Source: Marispirochaeta aestuarii (GTDB taxonomy: Bacteria; Spirochaetota; Spirochaetia; JC444; Marispirochaetaceae). Taken from it: 64,000 bases of DNA. The notes below the pieces were generated by a model. The model worked only from the letters and a program-made list of their open reading frames with translations, did not search any database and was not told where the DNA came from. Below, piece after piece: positions 26,152 to 35,642 of this stretch. The position numbers and the translations under genes are program-made. The stretch covers positions 99,419 through 163,418 of the forward strand of contig NZ_MWQY01000012.1 of NCBI RefSeq assembly GCF_002087085.1. The letters run 5' to 3'. How positions within the stretch are numbered: the stretch's first letter is position 1; every line of letters begins with the position of its first letter.

Positions 26152-27120
26152 ATGATGAATACGGCACAGGTTTCCCGGATTGAGAATGATGACTATTATG
26201 GCATCGACAGCGATCCCCTGGCCCTCTATCTGCGGCAGATTGCCGGATACCGCCTTCTCAGTAAGGCTGAAGAACTCAAGCTCGGGAAGGACATCGTGGA
26301 GCTTCGAGGACAGATAAAAAGCCTGGATAATGATCTGAGCCGCGGTACTATTGATTCTGCGGATTATCGTGCCCTTCGGAATTCCCTTGAGGCTGAGCTT
26401 GGGCTTCTGAAAAACCGCATGATAACATCTAACCTGCGGCTTGTGGTCTCCATCGCGAAGAGGTATCAGCACCGGGGTTTGAGCCTGCTGGACCTTATCG
26501 ACGAAGGCAATATCGGTCTCATCGAGGCGGTTGAACGCTTTGATTATACCAGGGGCTGCAAATTCTCCACCTACGGCACGTGGTGGATTCAACAGGCGAT
26601 CATAAAGGCGGTAGCCGATAAAGGCCGGACCATCAGGATTCCGGTCCATGTTCTGAACTCCATCAGAAAGTGTTTTTCCGTCTCCAAGTATCTGACCCAG
26701 GAACTGGGGCGTGACCCGCAGCTTCAGGAACTCGCCGATTATATGGATGTTCCCGAGGAAAAGGTCAAGCAGTTCATGGAATACACCGTTGATACCGCCT
26801 CGCTGGATACCACCGTGGATGACGACAACGCCACGAGTCTCTCCGACCTGGTTCGGGGCGACGAGTATGCCGAGCCCTTCGAGTCGGTATTTTCCAATTC
26901 CCTGCGGGATATTCTCGACCGGGTGCTGGACCAGTTGAGTTCCAGGGAACGAAGGATCCTCGAGCTGCGTTTCGGTCTTGGCAGTCAGGCGCCCCTGACT
27001 CTGGAGGAAATCGGAAGCCGTATGGGAATTACCCGGGAGAGGGTACGGCAGATTCAGAACAAGGCAATCGAAACCCTGGGGACCTTTTCCGCTATACAGG
27101 AGCTGCGGGAAGTTTTGTAA
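26152..27120 (+). CDS. RNA polymerase sigma factor, sigma-70 group 2 type
   Basis: About 322 residues with regions 1.2 (DPLALYLRQIAGYRLLS), 2 (NLRLVVSIAKRYQHRGLSLLDLIDEGN; TYGTWWIQQAI), 3 and 4 (LTLEEIGSRMGITRERVRQIQ), without region 1.1 and without the long insert of a primary RpoD. This is the build of an RpoS/SigB-like alternative sigma of group 2. The ATG at 26152 is chosen because GGAG lies 7 nt upstream; ATG 26155 and 26146 are also possible. The recognition helix looks close to that of RpoD, so promoters should resemble the TTGACA/TATAAT type seen all over the window. Confidence 0.85.
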   Translation: MMNTAQVSRIENDDYYGIDSDPLALYLRQIAGYRLLSKAEELKLGKDIVELRGQIKSLDNDLSRGTIDSADYRALRNSLEAELGLLKNRMITSNLRLVVSIAKRYQHRGLSLLDLIDEGNIGLIEAVERFDYTRGCKFSTYGTWWIQQAIIKAVADKGRTIRIPVHVLNSIRKCFSVSKYLTQELGRDPQLQELADYMDVPEEKVKQFMEYTVDTASLDTTVDDDNATSLSDLVRGDEYAEPFESVFSNSLRDILDRVLDQLSSRERRILELRFGLGSQAPLTLEEIGSRMGITRERVRQIQNKAIETLGTFSAIQELREVL

Positions 27121-27213
27121 AGGGCTGGAGAAATTCGACAAGTCTTCGTTTTTTTGTCAAATCCCTTTGAAATTTTCCGTTAAATAGACAACACTTACTA
27201 AAGGGATACTCTG

Positions 27214-27247
27214 AAAACACCACATATCAAGATATAGAGGTGTTTTT
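27214..27247 (+). terminator. Rho-independent terminator after the sigma factor gene
   Basis: AAAACACC (27214-27221) pairs with GGTGTTTT (27239-27246), extended by an inner CATATC/GATATAG arm, followed by a short T run. It separates the sigma-factor gene from cheY. The rest of the 210-bp spacer shows nothing I can name. Confidence 0.65.
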
Positions 27248-27329
27248 GGAACCACCCTGGGAACGGACCAGTTGTGGCCCGGTAAATCCTAAAGCTCCCC
27301 CGTGAGCGTAAACGGAGTATGTCCTGCTT

Positions 27330-27695
27330 ATGGCAAAGAAGATATTGATCGTGGACGATTCCAAAGCGATTCGTCAGAGCATACGGTTTGTCCTTGAACA
27401 GAATGAGTATCAGGTCCTGGATGCAGAGGACGGGCTTGACGCCCTGGAAAAACTGGAAAACGGAACAGTGGATCTGATCATTACCGATGTGAACATGCCC
27501 AACATGAATGGCATTGAACTCATCCAGGAGGTCCGCGGAAAGGACGCCTTTAAATTCGTTCCGATTATGGTTTTGACCACCGAGTCCCAGTATTCGGTTA
27601 TGGAAAAGGGAAAAGCCGCCGGGGCTACCGGCTGGATCGTAAAGCCCTTCAGCACGGACAAACTGCTCGCAGCCGTACGAAAGGTTGTGGGGTAA
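27330..27695 (+). CDS. cheY: CheY-type single-domain response regulator
   Basis: A 121-residue stand-alone receiver. Acidic pocket Asp9/Asp10 (IVDDS), phospho-acceptor Asp53 (IITDVNMPN), switch Thr83/Thr84 (VLTTES) and Lys105 (IVKPF) are all present. The wording around them (TTESQ..; KAAGATGWIVKPF) is that of chemotaxis CheY proteins, which bind the flagellar switch when phosphorylated by CheA. CheW and an MCP follow within 1 kb. GGAG lies 12 nt before the ATG, rather far. Confidence 0.85.
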   Translation: MAKKILIVDDSKAIRQSIRFVLEQNEYQVLDAEDGLDALEKLENGTVDLIITDVNMPNMNGIELIQEVRGKDAFKFVPIMVLTTESQYSVMEKGKAAGATGWIVKPFSTDKLLAAVRKVVG

Positions 27696-27766
27696 AATCA
27701 AGAGTATCCATATGTCCCGATTTCGGCTATATTTTTTTTTAACACATATATACAGAGGTTGGAGAT

Positions 27767-28282
27767 ATGCCGAGATACCGTCGTCACGGTTTTGAAGAAT
27801 TTGGCCCCCGCTTCCGCCAGCGGGGACTTCGAATGACCATACCCCGCCAGGTTATTCTGGAAGCTCTGGATGACTTTGATGGCTTTGCCAGTGCGGAAGA
27901 CATCTTCATGCGGGTTCACAAGGATCATCCCGGGGTCGGACTTGCCACAATCTACCGGACCCTGATTCTTTTGACTGAGATGGGCCTGGTGAGCAAGATC
28001 GATCCCGGTGATGGGAAGTTTCGCTACGAACTCAGGGAGCAGAAGAAGGAGACCAAACATCAGCATCTTCTTATCTGTTCCCGCTGTTACCGGGTCATCC
28101 GCTATTCGGATTTTTCCGATGAAGAGCGGGACACCCTCCATTCAATAGAAGCCCGGCTGGAGAAGGCCCATGATTTTACCATACAGCGCCATTCCGTACA
28201 TTACTATGGCATCTGTCCCAGCTGCCGGGAGCGGGAACGACCGGATAACAGTACCGACACTGGCATGGATAAATTGGAATAA
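27767..28282 (+). CDS. Fur/PerR-family metalloregulator
   Basis: 171 residues. N-terminal winged helix (TIPRQVILEAL; GLATIYRTLILL, the recognition helix), then the dimerisation domain with HQHLLICSRC (His98, His100, Cys104, Cys107) and CPSC (Cys150, Cys153) forming the structural zinc site. Basic N-terminal extension as in PerR or Fur proteins. The sequence does not clearly decide between iron and peroxide sensing. An AT-rich promoter region with TATATT and TATATA lies upstream, and GGAG 5 nt before the ATG. Confidence 0.8.
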   Translation: MPRYRRHGFEEFGPRFRQRGLRMTIPRQVILEALDDFDGFASAEDIFMRVHKDHPGVGLATIYRTLILLTEMGLVSKIDPGDGKFRYELREQKKETKHQHLLICSRCYRVIRYSDFSDEERDTLHSIEARLEKAHDFTIQRHSVHYYGICPSCRERERPDNSTDTGMDKLE

Positions 28283-28365
28283 TTTAATAAAATATTTGCA
28301 TAGACTGTTCTCTATATAATATACTTTGGTGAGTCTTATGCATTGGATAAAGAGGGGAGGAGATC

Positions 28366-28899
28366 GTGGCAGAAGAGAAGTACAGGCAAATCGATGACGA
28401 CGACATGTTCCTCGTGGATGACGAGGACGAGCAGTATCAGGAAAACAAGTACCTTCTGTTCAATATCGGCAAGGAAATTTACGGCATAAACATTATGGTT
28501 GTTACGGATATCATCGAACTTCAGAAGATCACCGAGGTTCCTGATATGCCGGACTATATAAAAGGTGTGATCAATCTTCGGGGCAAGGTGATTCCGGTCA
28601 TGGATCTGCGGCTGCGTTTCGGGATGGAGCCCAGGGCGTATGACGACCGGACCTGCATTATAATTGTTCACGTCGAGAATACCTCCATCGGGTTTATTGT
28701 GGATACCGTTTCCGAGGTAAAGGATATCCGCGAGAGCGACATAGACCCGCCGCCGAGTTTCAAGAAACATGCTGCCCGGGACCGGTATATATCGGGACTT
28801 GGAAAGGTAGACGAAGAGGTGCGGATCCTTCTGGATGTTAAAAAGATTCTGGAACAGGATGAGGATCTTAAGCTCGAGTCCATTGGCAGCGAAAAATAA
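28366..28899 (+). CDS. cheW: Chemotaxis coupling protein CheW
   Basis: CheW links chemoreceptors to the kinase CheA. The 177-residue protein has an acidic N-terminal extension (about 30 residues, EEKYRQIDDDD...) before the usual SH3-like double barrel, with family motifs KEIYGINIMVVTDII, MPDYIKGVINLRGKVIPVMDLR and FIVDTVSEV. GTG start at 28366 with a strong GGGGAGGAG. A TATAAT-like box lies in the spacer upstream. The MCP gene follows after 21 nt, so the two are cotranscribed. Confidence 0.93.
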   Translation: MAEEKYRQIDDDDMFLVDDEDEQYQENKYLLFNIGKEIYGINIMVVTDIIELQKITEVPDMPDYIKGVINLRGKVIPVMDLRLRFGMEPRAYDDRTCIIIVHVENTSIGFIVDTVSEVKDIRESDIDPPPSFKKHAARDRYISGLGKVDEEVRILLDVKKILEQDEDLKLESIGSEK

Positions 28900-28920
28900 G
28901 AGAAGGGAGAACTCCAGCAA

Positions 28921-31158
28921 ATGTTTAAGAACATGAAGATGGCCATGAAGATGACAGTGGGATTCGGCAGTATCATTCTGCTCATCGCTGTCGCGCTTAC
29001 CATTATTCTTATGAACGTAAAGACCATCCAGACCGATTCGGCGGCCCTTAATCGGGAGTACGTACCTGAGGTCAGAATTGCCAATGACGTGGAGCGAAAC
29101 ACCCTCCTGTACATGTATGCCATGCGGGGATACGGATTTACCTTCCAGGACAGCTACTGGAAAGAGGCCGCCGAAGCACAGCGTGCTGTGTTTAAAGCCC
29201 TGGATGAGGCTGAAATCCTGGCAGAAGAGTCTGTGTACCTCAGGAAGTTATCCGCCGGTGTGACGACAGCAAAAACCCGGCTCGGGGAGTACCGGGACCT
29301 GGCAGAGGAGACCAACAGGGTTATTTCCGGCGTTACCGGTGAGCGCACTGTTCTTGACGAGGCTGCCGCGGAATTCATGGGGCACTGTGAGGACTTTCTT
29401 ATGGGGCAGAGTTCCAAGCTCAGCCGGGAAATTGCCGCCGGAGCAGGTTCCGGTGCTCTGAACGAGCGCTACCGTAAAATATCTTTGATTAACAATATTA
29501 TTGAATTGGGCAATGCCATCAGGATCTCCAACTTCCGGGGGCAGTTGTATATCGATCCAGCAATAATCAATGGAGGGGTGGCCAATTTCAATACAATGGA
29601 CTCCCTGCTGTCGGAAATCCGAGAAATAACCGTGGAACCCCAGGAACTGCAGGATCTGGATGATATAAAAGTGGCGGCGGATACCTACAAAGGGGGGATG
29701 CAGAATATTCTCGCCAGCTATAAACGGCTGGCAGAGCTGAACGAGGGCCGTATTGCAGCGGGAAATGATGCCCTTACTGCGGCTCAGGATACTGCCCGGG
29801 CAGGACTCGAGGGTACGGCGGAGCGTACCGATCGGGCACTCTCTCTGGTAAATCTTACCTTCACCATTGTAGTGGCGGGCATAATACTTGTAATCCTGAT
29901 TTCCGTAGTCATCGCCCTTGCTCTGACCCGCATGATTACCAGGGCCCTTTCTCAGGGTGTGGCCTTTGCCGGTAAGATCGCCCAGGGAGATCTGGATGCT
30001 CAGCTCGATGTATACCAGCGGGACGAAATAGGTAAGCTTGCGGACGCCCTGCGGGATATGCTCAAGTCCCTGCAGTACAAGGCCGAGATGATCGAGTACT
30101 TCGCCGCAGGAGACTTCAGCCGCAAGGTGGAGCTTGCCAGCCAGAAAGACGGCCTGGGAAGGTCCCTCGAAACAATGCGGAACTCCCTGAACGACCTGCT
30201 GGGGCAGGTCAATGTAGCCATTGATCAGGTAACCTCCGGAAGCGAGCAGGTTTCCCAGGCAAGTCAGTCCCTTTCCCAGGGCGCGACCGAACAGGCCAGC
30301 TCCCTGGAGGAAATTTCCTCTTCGGTAAACGAGGTAAACGGACAGTCCCAGCAGAATGCGAAGAATGCGCTGGAGGCGAATGCTCTGGCCAAACAGGCTA
30401 CCGAAAACGCCGAAAACGGAAACAGCCAGATGAAGGGGCTGATTACCGCCATGGATGAGATCAACGCCTCTTCCGACGAGATCAAGAAGATCGTCAAGAT
30501 CATCGATGACATCGCTTTCCAGATCAACCTGCTGGCACTGAACGCCAATGTAGAGGCAGCCCGGGCTGGTAAATACGGCCGAGGATTCGCCGTTGTTGCC
30601 GAGGAGGTTCGAAACCTTGCCGCCAGGGCTGCCGAGGCTGTCAAGGAGACGACCGTCTCTGTGGACAAGACGGTGGAGAGCATCGAGAGCGGCAACCACG
30701 CGGCTGAAGCCACCGCATCTCAGCTGGAGGAGATTGTCGGCGGCGTCGGCAAGGTCGCCACCTTCCTTGAAGAGATTGCCCAGGCAAGCCGCGAACAGGC
30801 TCAGGCTGTCAGCCAGGTAACCGAGGGACTGGACCAGATCGACCAGGTAACCCAGGCCAATACCGCCTCCGCCGAGGAGAGCGCTTCCGCCGCGGAAGAG
30901 CTGGCCTCCCAGGCTCAGCATCTGCAGCAGATGATAGCCCAGTTCACCCTGGAGGCCCGCACAGTGCGTCAGCTGGAGGCTCCCAAGGCTCAAACCTATC
31001 ATGGTAGCGGAGGGAGATCTTCCCACAAGCCGGTATCCAGGCAGAGCGCAGCAAAGCGAAATTACAACGACAGCTACGAGGTCGAGGAGACGGGAATTAA
31101 ACCGGTGGATCCATCGGAGGTTATTAAACTCGACGATGACGATTTCGATCGTTTTTAG
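28921..31158 (+). CDS. Methyl-accepting chemotaxis protein
   Basis: A 745-residue receptor. TM1 about 12-32, a helical extracytoplasmic sensor of about 280 residues, TM2 about 312-335, HAMP to about 385, and a long cytoplasmic signalling coiled coil. Its hairpin tip carries the nearly invariant [20 protein letters not shown] and [15 protein letters not shown]. Methylation helices with E/Q-rich repeats flank it. The C-terminal tail is acidic (DDDDFDRF) and lacks the NWETF-type CheR tether. The sensed ligand is unknown. It is coupled to cheW. Confidence 0.92.
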   Translation: MFKNMKMAMKMTVGFGSIILLIAVALTIILMNVKTIQTDSAALNREYVPEVRIANDVERNTLLYMYAMRGYGFTFQDSYWKEAAEAQRAVFKALDEAEILAEESVYLRKLSAGVTTAKTRLGEYRDLAEETNRVISGVTGERTVLDEAAAEFMGHCEDFLMGQSSKLSREIAAGAGSGALNERYRKISLINNIIELGNAIRISNFRGQLYIDPAIINGGVANFNTMDSLLSEIREITVEPQELQDLDDIKVAADTYKGGMQNILASYKRLAELNEGRIAAGNDALTAAQDTARAGLEGTAERTDRALSLVNLTFTIVVAGIILVILISVVIALALTRMITRALSQGVAFAGKIAQGDLDAQLDVYQRDEIGKLADALRDMLKSLQYKAEMIEYFAAGDFSRKVELASQKDGLGRSLETMRNSLNDLLGQVNVAIDQVTSGSEQVSQASQSLSQGATEQASSLEEISSSVNEVNGQSQQNAKNALEANALAKQATENAENGNSQMKGLITAMDEINASSDEIKKIVKIIDDIAFQINLLALNANVEAARAGKYGRGFAVVAEEVRNLAARAAEAVKETTVSVDKTVESIESGNHAAEATASQLEEIVGGVGKVATFLEEIAQASREQAQAVSQVTEGLDQIDQVTQANTASAEESASAAEELASQAQHLQQMIAQFTLEARTVRQLEAPKAQTYHGSGGRSSHKPVSRQSAAKRNYNDSYEVEETGIKPVDPSEVIKLDDDDFDRF

Positions 31159-31170
31159 ATGTTATATGCG

Positions 31171-31190
31171 GCCCCCTTTTTCAAGGGGGC
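31171..31190 (+). terminator. Hairpin after the MCP gene
   Basis: GCCCCCTT (31171-31178) pairs with AAGGGGGC (31183-31190) around TTTC. The stem is strong, though the T run after it is poor. It lies 13 nt after the MCP stop. Confidence 0.55.
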
Positions 31191-31304
31191 TGTAGTCATT
31201 TAAGAATTTCAGGTTCTAAAAAATCATATCTTTTTGCCGACAGAGCCGGATGACTGCTGTTGATACCAAATAACTGTCTATAATACAGACACTTATTATT
31301 TCTG

Positions 31305-31333
31305 TTGAATCCTGATAAATTGGCATGTATATT
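31305..31333 (+). promoter_or_regulatory. Sigma-70 promoter for the polyprenol-kinase-like gene
   Basis: TTGAAT (31305-31310), 17-bp spacer, TATATT (31328-31333), about 27 nt before the ATG. A TATAAT at 31279-31284 may be an additional -10. Confidence 0.45.
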
Positions 31334-31359
31334 GCAGAGTTAACATAGAGTTATAGTAT

Positions 31360-32004
31360 ATGAATAATTTACAGCAGAGTGGCATCCTGTCATTACCATT
31401 AGACTATTTTCCATCCATACCCGTTCCTGTCCGTACGGAAGTTCTGCGGAAAAGTATTCACATGCTTGTGGCTCTGGTACCCTTCGCTGCTTCCCTGAAT
31501 CAGGGTATTACCCTGGCCCTGCTTGCCGCGGGAACGATTGTTTATACATACGCGGAACTGCTGCGCTGCATGGGCGTTCGGGTCGTATTGATCTCCCGCC
31601 TGACCGCCATGGCTTCCCGGGAACGTGACCTGGGCAGGTTTGTTCTGGGTCCGGTGACCCTGGGAATCGGCACCATGCTGGCCCTGCTTCTGTACCCGGC
31701 TCCCGCTGCGAGTATTGCGATATTTGCCCTTGCCTTTGGTGACGGCCTTGCCAGTCTGGTGGGAAAACTTTTCGGAAGGATCCGGATTCCCCATACCGGC
31801 GGCAAGACAATTACCGGGAGTGCAGCCTGTTTCGCCGCGATATTCCTCTCCGCCCGGGTTGTCGGAGCGAGTGCAGAGACGGCTCTGGCTGTCGCCTTCG
31901 TATCCACCCTGGTGGAAATGCTGCCTCTCAAGGACCTGGACAATATCCTGCTGCCCCTGACTGCCGGCACGACGGCCGCACTGTTTGCCTACATGCAGAT
32001 CTGA
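31360..32004 (+). CDS. Dolichol/polyprenol kinase-like membrane protein
   Basis: 214 residues with about six hydrophobic helices. The pattern E-x-x-R-K-x-x-H near the N-terminus (TEVLRKSIHMLVAL) and the block FGDGLASLVGKLFGR followed by GGKTITGS match the CTP-dependent dolichol kinase/phytol kinase family, related to phosphatidate cytidylyltransferase. Such enzymes phosphorylate long-chain isoprenoid alcohols or diacylglycerol in the membrane; the substrate here is not known. No Shine-Dalgarno is obvious. The stop is 2 nt from the convergent gene. Confidence 0.7.
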   Translation: MNNLQQSGILSLPLDYFPSIPVPVRTEVLRKSIHMLVALVPFAASLNQGITLALLAAGTIVYTYAELLRCMGVRVVLISRLTAMASRERDLGRFVLGPVTLGIGTMLALLLYPAPAASIAIFALAFGDGLASLVGKLFGRIRIPHTGGKTITGSAACFAAIFLSARVVGASAETALAVAFVSTLVEMLPLKDLDNILLPLTAGTTAALFAYMQI

Positions 32005-32005
32005 T

Positions 32006-32809
32006 TCATATCCACAGATATATCTCATGGGTTCTGCGGGAAAACAGGTTTATACCGACGATTATACCGGCGGCTGCGACTATGCGAAGCCACAGGACTT
32101 CACTCCCAAGGGCAAGATCGTATCCGAAGAGAACAATGCTTCCTCCCAGACCGAGCCACAGGAAATCCCGGCTGTTATTGCGGATCCATGCAACGAGGAA
32201 ATTGATTACCGCCAGAATGCGCAGGGTAATCATCACTATGCTGACATCGCCAATGGTGACAAGGTCAAGGCCTGTATCCGTTTGCAGGGATGCTTCCGCA
32301 ACCGGCAAAAGGGACGAGAGGGTAAAGGCTGTGAGCAGAGAAATCCCATAGGCTATGGAAACCTTCTGGTACTGCATCCCGTTGGCGAACAGACCGGCTG
32401 TAAAGAGACTGAAAATCCCGAAAAAACGAGCCATATATAGAAGCCGGATTACCAGTTGATACAGGTAAACGGGGACCTGCAGTTCCCGCAGTGCCGGAGG
32501 AAAAACCCTGGCCCCTTCAATTCCCATGGACAGCAGAAAAAGTATGAAGAAAAATATTTCCGGTGATGCTGTCTTGCGAAAACGTTTATACAGAACAAGG
32601 CTGGATATGAGGGATGTCAGCTGCAGAATGAACAGAAAAATCAGATCCGCGTTATAGACCGAAGCCAGTGTACCAAGAAACTCCCGAATCTCCGTCACCC
32701 CTGCCGGAAAGGGTACCAGAAGGGAAAGGCTCAGGCAGAAACCGGCGAGGAGCAGCAGGTTGAACCCGGCTCCGAGAAGAATAATTGCGTTTCGCAGACT
32801 TAAGGTCAT
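32006..32809 (-). CDS. Seven-helix-type membrane protein, unknown function
   Basis: 267 residues with about seven hydrophobic segments spread over the whole length and short loops, a plan like the 7TM sensor modules of bacterial signalling proteins but without any attached kinase or cyclase domain. I do not recognise a family. The ATG at 32809 is placed by the promoter at 32816-32844, whose -10 box ends 6 nt before it; no Shine-Dalgarno of normal spacing exists, so a leaderless mRNA is predicted. Divergent from the exported protein at 32918. Confidence 0.5.
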   Translation of the reverse strand: MTLSLRNAIILLGAGFNLLLLAGFCLSLSLLVPFPAGVTEIREFLGTLASVYNADLIFLFILQLTSLISSLVLYKRFRKTASPEIFFFILFLLSMGIEGARVFPPALRELQVPVYLYQLVIRLLYMARFFGIFSLFTAGLFANGMQYQKVSIAYGISLLTAFTLSSLLPVAEASLQTDTGLDLVTIGDVSIVMITLRILAVINFLVAWIRNNSRDFLWLGLGGSIVLFGYDLALGSEVLWLRIVAAAGIIVGINLFSRRTHEIYLWI

Positions 32810-32815
32810 ACCCCT

Positions 32816-32844
32816 ATTGTGACGAAAAACAGGCAGCTGATCAA
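32816..32844 (-). promoter_or_regulatory. Sigma-70 promoter of the 7TM gene (leaderless start)
   Basis: On the minus strand: TTGATC (32839-32844), 17-bp spacer, CACAAT (32816-32821), 6 nt gap, ATG at 32809. Confidence 0.45.
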
Positions 32845-32917
32845 TCGAAACCCTGCTATGCTTATTGCTCAACTTTTTTGGAATTTGTTCGATATTTGTA
32901 GTATGGAGGCACAAGGT

Positions 32918-33610
32918 ATGTTTAAAAGAGGTTGTATTCTGTTGCTACTGCTTGTCGGGCTGGTTGTCCCGAGCCTGGCAGGTGACGTGGCGACCTATGT
33001 CAATCTTGGGTTTTCTGTAAATTCCCGCTATTTTCTCTTCGGCTACTACGGAATTGACGATAAAACCTCAAATCCTTATGCCAATATGTATCTGGTGGAT
33101 GTGCATGCCAACGAATTTGTGCCGGAAGGCCGCATGCGGGGCATCTATCCGGTGGAGGTTTCCGCAGGACAGGATGGTTCCGGTGCTCTGTATACCCTGT
33201 TTGCGGACAACGTGGAGACCATCAAGGAGTATGGTATAGATCATCTCCGTTCCGGCAGGATTGTCTATCTGCTGATTAACGGAGCGGAACCGAAATCCCA
33301 TCTTGAGTTCCGGGATTTTGAGCGCAACAGCAGTGTAAGCGTGGACCTGGTTCAGAAGAGTGAGGGGTCAGGAAAAACGGTACGCTCCGCCTTTCATTTA
33401 AACCTTAAGCTGAAAGACGCGAATGGAAAAACCCGCGACTATGTTGTCGGGCTTCCGGATTATTACAGATCCGGGGTAAAGCGCTACAGAATAAAACAGG
33501 TCTGCTATTCTCCCGATGAAAGCTCCCTTGTATTCATCCTCGAAAAAGAGGAGCTCGACGGCGAGGGCTCCGATATCCGCTATATGGTGGAAACCGTCAA
33601 GATCCGCTGA
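32918..33610 (+). CDS. Predicted secreted protein, DUF2259-like
   Basis: 230 residues with a Sec signal peptide (FKRGCILLLLLVGLVVPSLAG). The mature part begins with the ATYVNLGFSVNSRYFLFGYYG pattern and a later VCYSPDESSLVFILEK, which I associate with the DUF2259 family of secreted proteins common in spirochaetes; this assignment is from memory of the pattern. Function is unknown. The ATG at 32918 has GGAGG 8 nt upstream, better than the ATG at 32903. Confidence 0.6.
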   Translation: MFKRGCILLLLLVGLVVPSLAGDVATYVNLGFSVNSRYFLFGYYGIDDKTSNPYANMYLVDVHANEFVPEGRMRGIYPVEVSAGQDGSGALYTLFADNVETIKEYGIDHLRSGRIVYLLINGAEPKSHLEFRDFERNSSVSVDLVQKSEGSGKTVRSAFHLNLKLKDANGKTRDYVVGLPDYYRSGVKRYRIKQVCYSPDESSLVFILEKEELDGEGSDIRYMVETVKIR

Positions 33611-33679
33611 TCCTGTGGTTAGCATTAACGGATGAAAAGCCTGACTATCGGTGGTATATTGTTTTCGGGGTCTCCATCT

Positions 33680-34354
33680 ATGAAAAACAGTACACTGCTG
33701 ATACTGCCGGTTGTTCTCTTCTCCCTGGTTCTGGCCGCTCCGTGTGAAGCTCTCGATCTGGCTGCTTTCGATGTACATTCCGGGCTTCTCTGGATGATAG
33801 ACGAACCTGCCGACGATGAGACCACCGGTGCTCCTGATCCCCTGCTGACCCCCATCGGGGCCGCCCTGAGTTATCCCCTGAACGAGCGCCTGAGCTTTGA
33901 CCCGGGAATTTATGTTTTCGGCTTGAATTACGGATTCCAGGAATGGGACCGCCCGCGGCCTGCCCAGATAGAGCACCGGGAGATGTATGTGGTCTCCCTC
34001 CTGCTTAATCCCGCCTTTGTGTTCACCTTTCCCTGGACAGAACGCATCAGCTGGGGCACGGTGCTTTCTCCAAGCCTGCTTCTACGTATTCCAACGCTTA
34101 CCGCCGAGGGCGAAGAGGCTGCTCACAGCGACATGCTGAGCTATTTTATGGGTGCCGGAAGGTTTATCTTTCCCGAGGCGGGCTTATTCCTCGATATCGG
34201 GGTAAACGAAAAGATTTCCTTCAGGCCGGGATTGCGCTTTTTCCTGCCGGTTTTTCATCTCTGGGACGGGGATCCCCTGGCCGATCAGAGTCTGATCTAT
34301 TTTGATGCGGCCCTGCGTTTTCGACTCTCCTCCGGCGGGGACTCCGGCTCCTGA
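33680..34354 (+). CDS. Exported protein, probable outer-membrane beta-barrel
   Basis: 224 residues: signal peptide (KNSTLLILPVVLFSLVLAAPCEA), then alternating amphipathic stretches ending in a C-terminal strand with aromatic residues (LIYFDAALRFRLSS), as in small outer-membrane barrels. No family recognised. The ATG at 33680 is preferred over an earlier one at 33632 because it fits the signal peptide; a TATATT box lies at 33655-33660. A role in the envelope beside the 32918 protein is likely but unproven. Confidence 0.5.
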   Translation: MKNSTLLILPVVLFSLVLAAPCEALDLAAFDVHSGLLWMIDEPADDETTGAPDPLLTPIGAALSYPLNERLSFDPGIYVFGLNYGFQEWDRPRPAQIEHREMYVVSLLLNPAFVFTFPWTERISWGTVLSPSLLLRIPTLTAEGEEAAHSDMLSYFMGAGRFIFPEAGLFLDIGVNEKISFRPGLRFFLPVFHLWDGDPLADQSLIYFDAALRFRLSSGGDSGS

Positions 34355-34367
34355 ACCCTTCAGAACC

Positions 34368-35594
34368 CTAAACGTAATCCTTCAGAAAGATCTCATGGTG
34401 CTGATCTTCGTGTCTGGCCGCCAGAAGTCCGGCAAAGGCGGCTGTGGCCGTATCCAGAACCACGCCGTAGCTGATCAGAAGGGGCAGAACTGGTCGCAGG
34501 ATCAGGTATCCTTCTTCGATACCTCTGCCATACCATGAGCAGAGGAGGGCAAGACCGATAAAAACGGCGCTCCCCGGGAAGGGGCCGGTCAGGAAGGAAA
34601 CCAGAAAGGAGAAAAGCATTACCCAGAGGACTGCAGAGACGGTAAGTCCCAGGGATGAGTAGGATTTAAGAATCACGATAAAGGCAATACCGGTAACCAT
34701 GGCGCTTCCTGCCTTGCCGAACATGGCGTAGAGAGGAAACAGCGCGGAACCGACCCTCCTGGAAACTCCCAGGTTTTCCCGGCCGTGGTGAATCAGACTC
34801 ATAAGGGTAAAATAGGCGTCCCCGGAGACCGCTGCCGCAGCAAGGGGGGTGATAATCCCGTAGAGCCACTTGTAGGGGTTCTCCCTGCCTCCCAGAAAGT
34901 AGAGGAGCAGAGGAAAGACTCCGAAGAGAATGAATACCCCGTTGATTGAAAGCAGCAGCAGCAGCTGACCAAAAAGCTCGAACTGGGGAATCCGGTTCAC
35001 GGTGAAAACCATGTTCGCCGTCAGGGCGATCATTCCAAGACCCAGGATTTCCACGATGAATTTGTTTCCGTGATAGAGGATCCGCGAGAAGGCGTCAAAA
35101 AGCTGCACCACCGGGCGGCTTATGGAGCGATCAAAGGTGAAATTCATTCCCAGAAAGAGGGCAAAAACATAGATGGGAAGAAGAAAGCTCCCGGCGCCGG
35201 TGAATACCGTAAAGATATTCCGGGGAAAGATGGATTTGAGAATTTCTCCCACTCCCGGGACGGAGAAGGGCGACTCCTGCTCAATGATAATAGGTATGCG
35301 GTCCGGAGCGAGGAGTACCACGGAAGCTGTGCCGATCAGTACCAGCAGAAATGTTGCAGCCAGACCATACAGAACTCCCCGGCCGAGAACACGCAGGGTC
35401 ATGTTTTCCTTGCGCAGTTCAAATATTCCCACGGCTAAAGAGAAAAAGACCAGGGGAAACAATACGTAATAGCCAATATTAATAACCAGTTCCGCTGCAT
35501 ACTGGAAGAACTCAGCGGCCCCGTCTTCCGGCAGATATCCCCCCAGAAATGCTCCGATGACAAGCCCCAGGAGAACCTTAATCCATATCTTCAT
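34368..35594 (-). CDS. Dicarboxylate/amino acid:cation symporter (DAACS family)
   Basis: 408 residues with eight helices and two re-entrant loops as in GltP/DctA carriers. The helical hairpin with VSGDAYFTLMSL and the AMFGKAGSAMVTGIAF segment take the place of the substrate-binding serine-rich and NMDGT motifs; the latter is not present in its common form, so substrate preference cannot be given. GAGG just before the ATG. It stands last on the minus strand after the 35643-44086 genes. Confidence 0.75.
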   Translation of the reverse strand: MKIWIKVLLGLVIGAFLGGYLPEDGAAEFFQYAAELVINIGYYVLFPLVFFSLAVGIFELRKENMTLRVLGRGVLYGLAATFLLVLIGTASVVLLAPDRIPIIIEQESPFSVPGVGEILKSIFPRNIFTVFTGAGSFLLPIYVFALFLGMNFTFDRSISRPVVQLFDAFSRILYHGNKFIVEILGLGMIALTANMVFTVNRIPQFELFGQLLLLLSINGVFILFGVFPLLLYFLGGRENPYKWLYGIITPLAAAAVSGDAYFTLMSLIHHGRENLGVSRRVGSALFPLYAMFGKAGSAMVTGIAFIVILKSYSSLGLTVSAVLWVMLFSFLVSFLTGPFPGSAVFIGLALLCSWYGRGIEEGYLILRPVLPLLISYGVVLDTATAAFAGLLAARHEDQHHEIFLKDYV

Positions 35595-35642
35595 GTGCCT
35601 CGACCTTAGCCTATAGTATGTATTACCGTCAATGCGGTTGTA

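Noticed and set aside
27248..27329. Possible riboswitch before cheY
   Set aside because: No conserved aptamer motif of any class I know; only small hairpins.
29248..31026. 592-codon open frame on the minus strand
   Set aside because: Antisense to the MCP gene, which has clear domain structure; no motif in the shadow frame.
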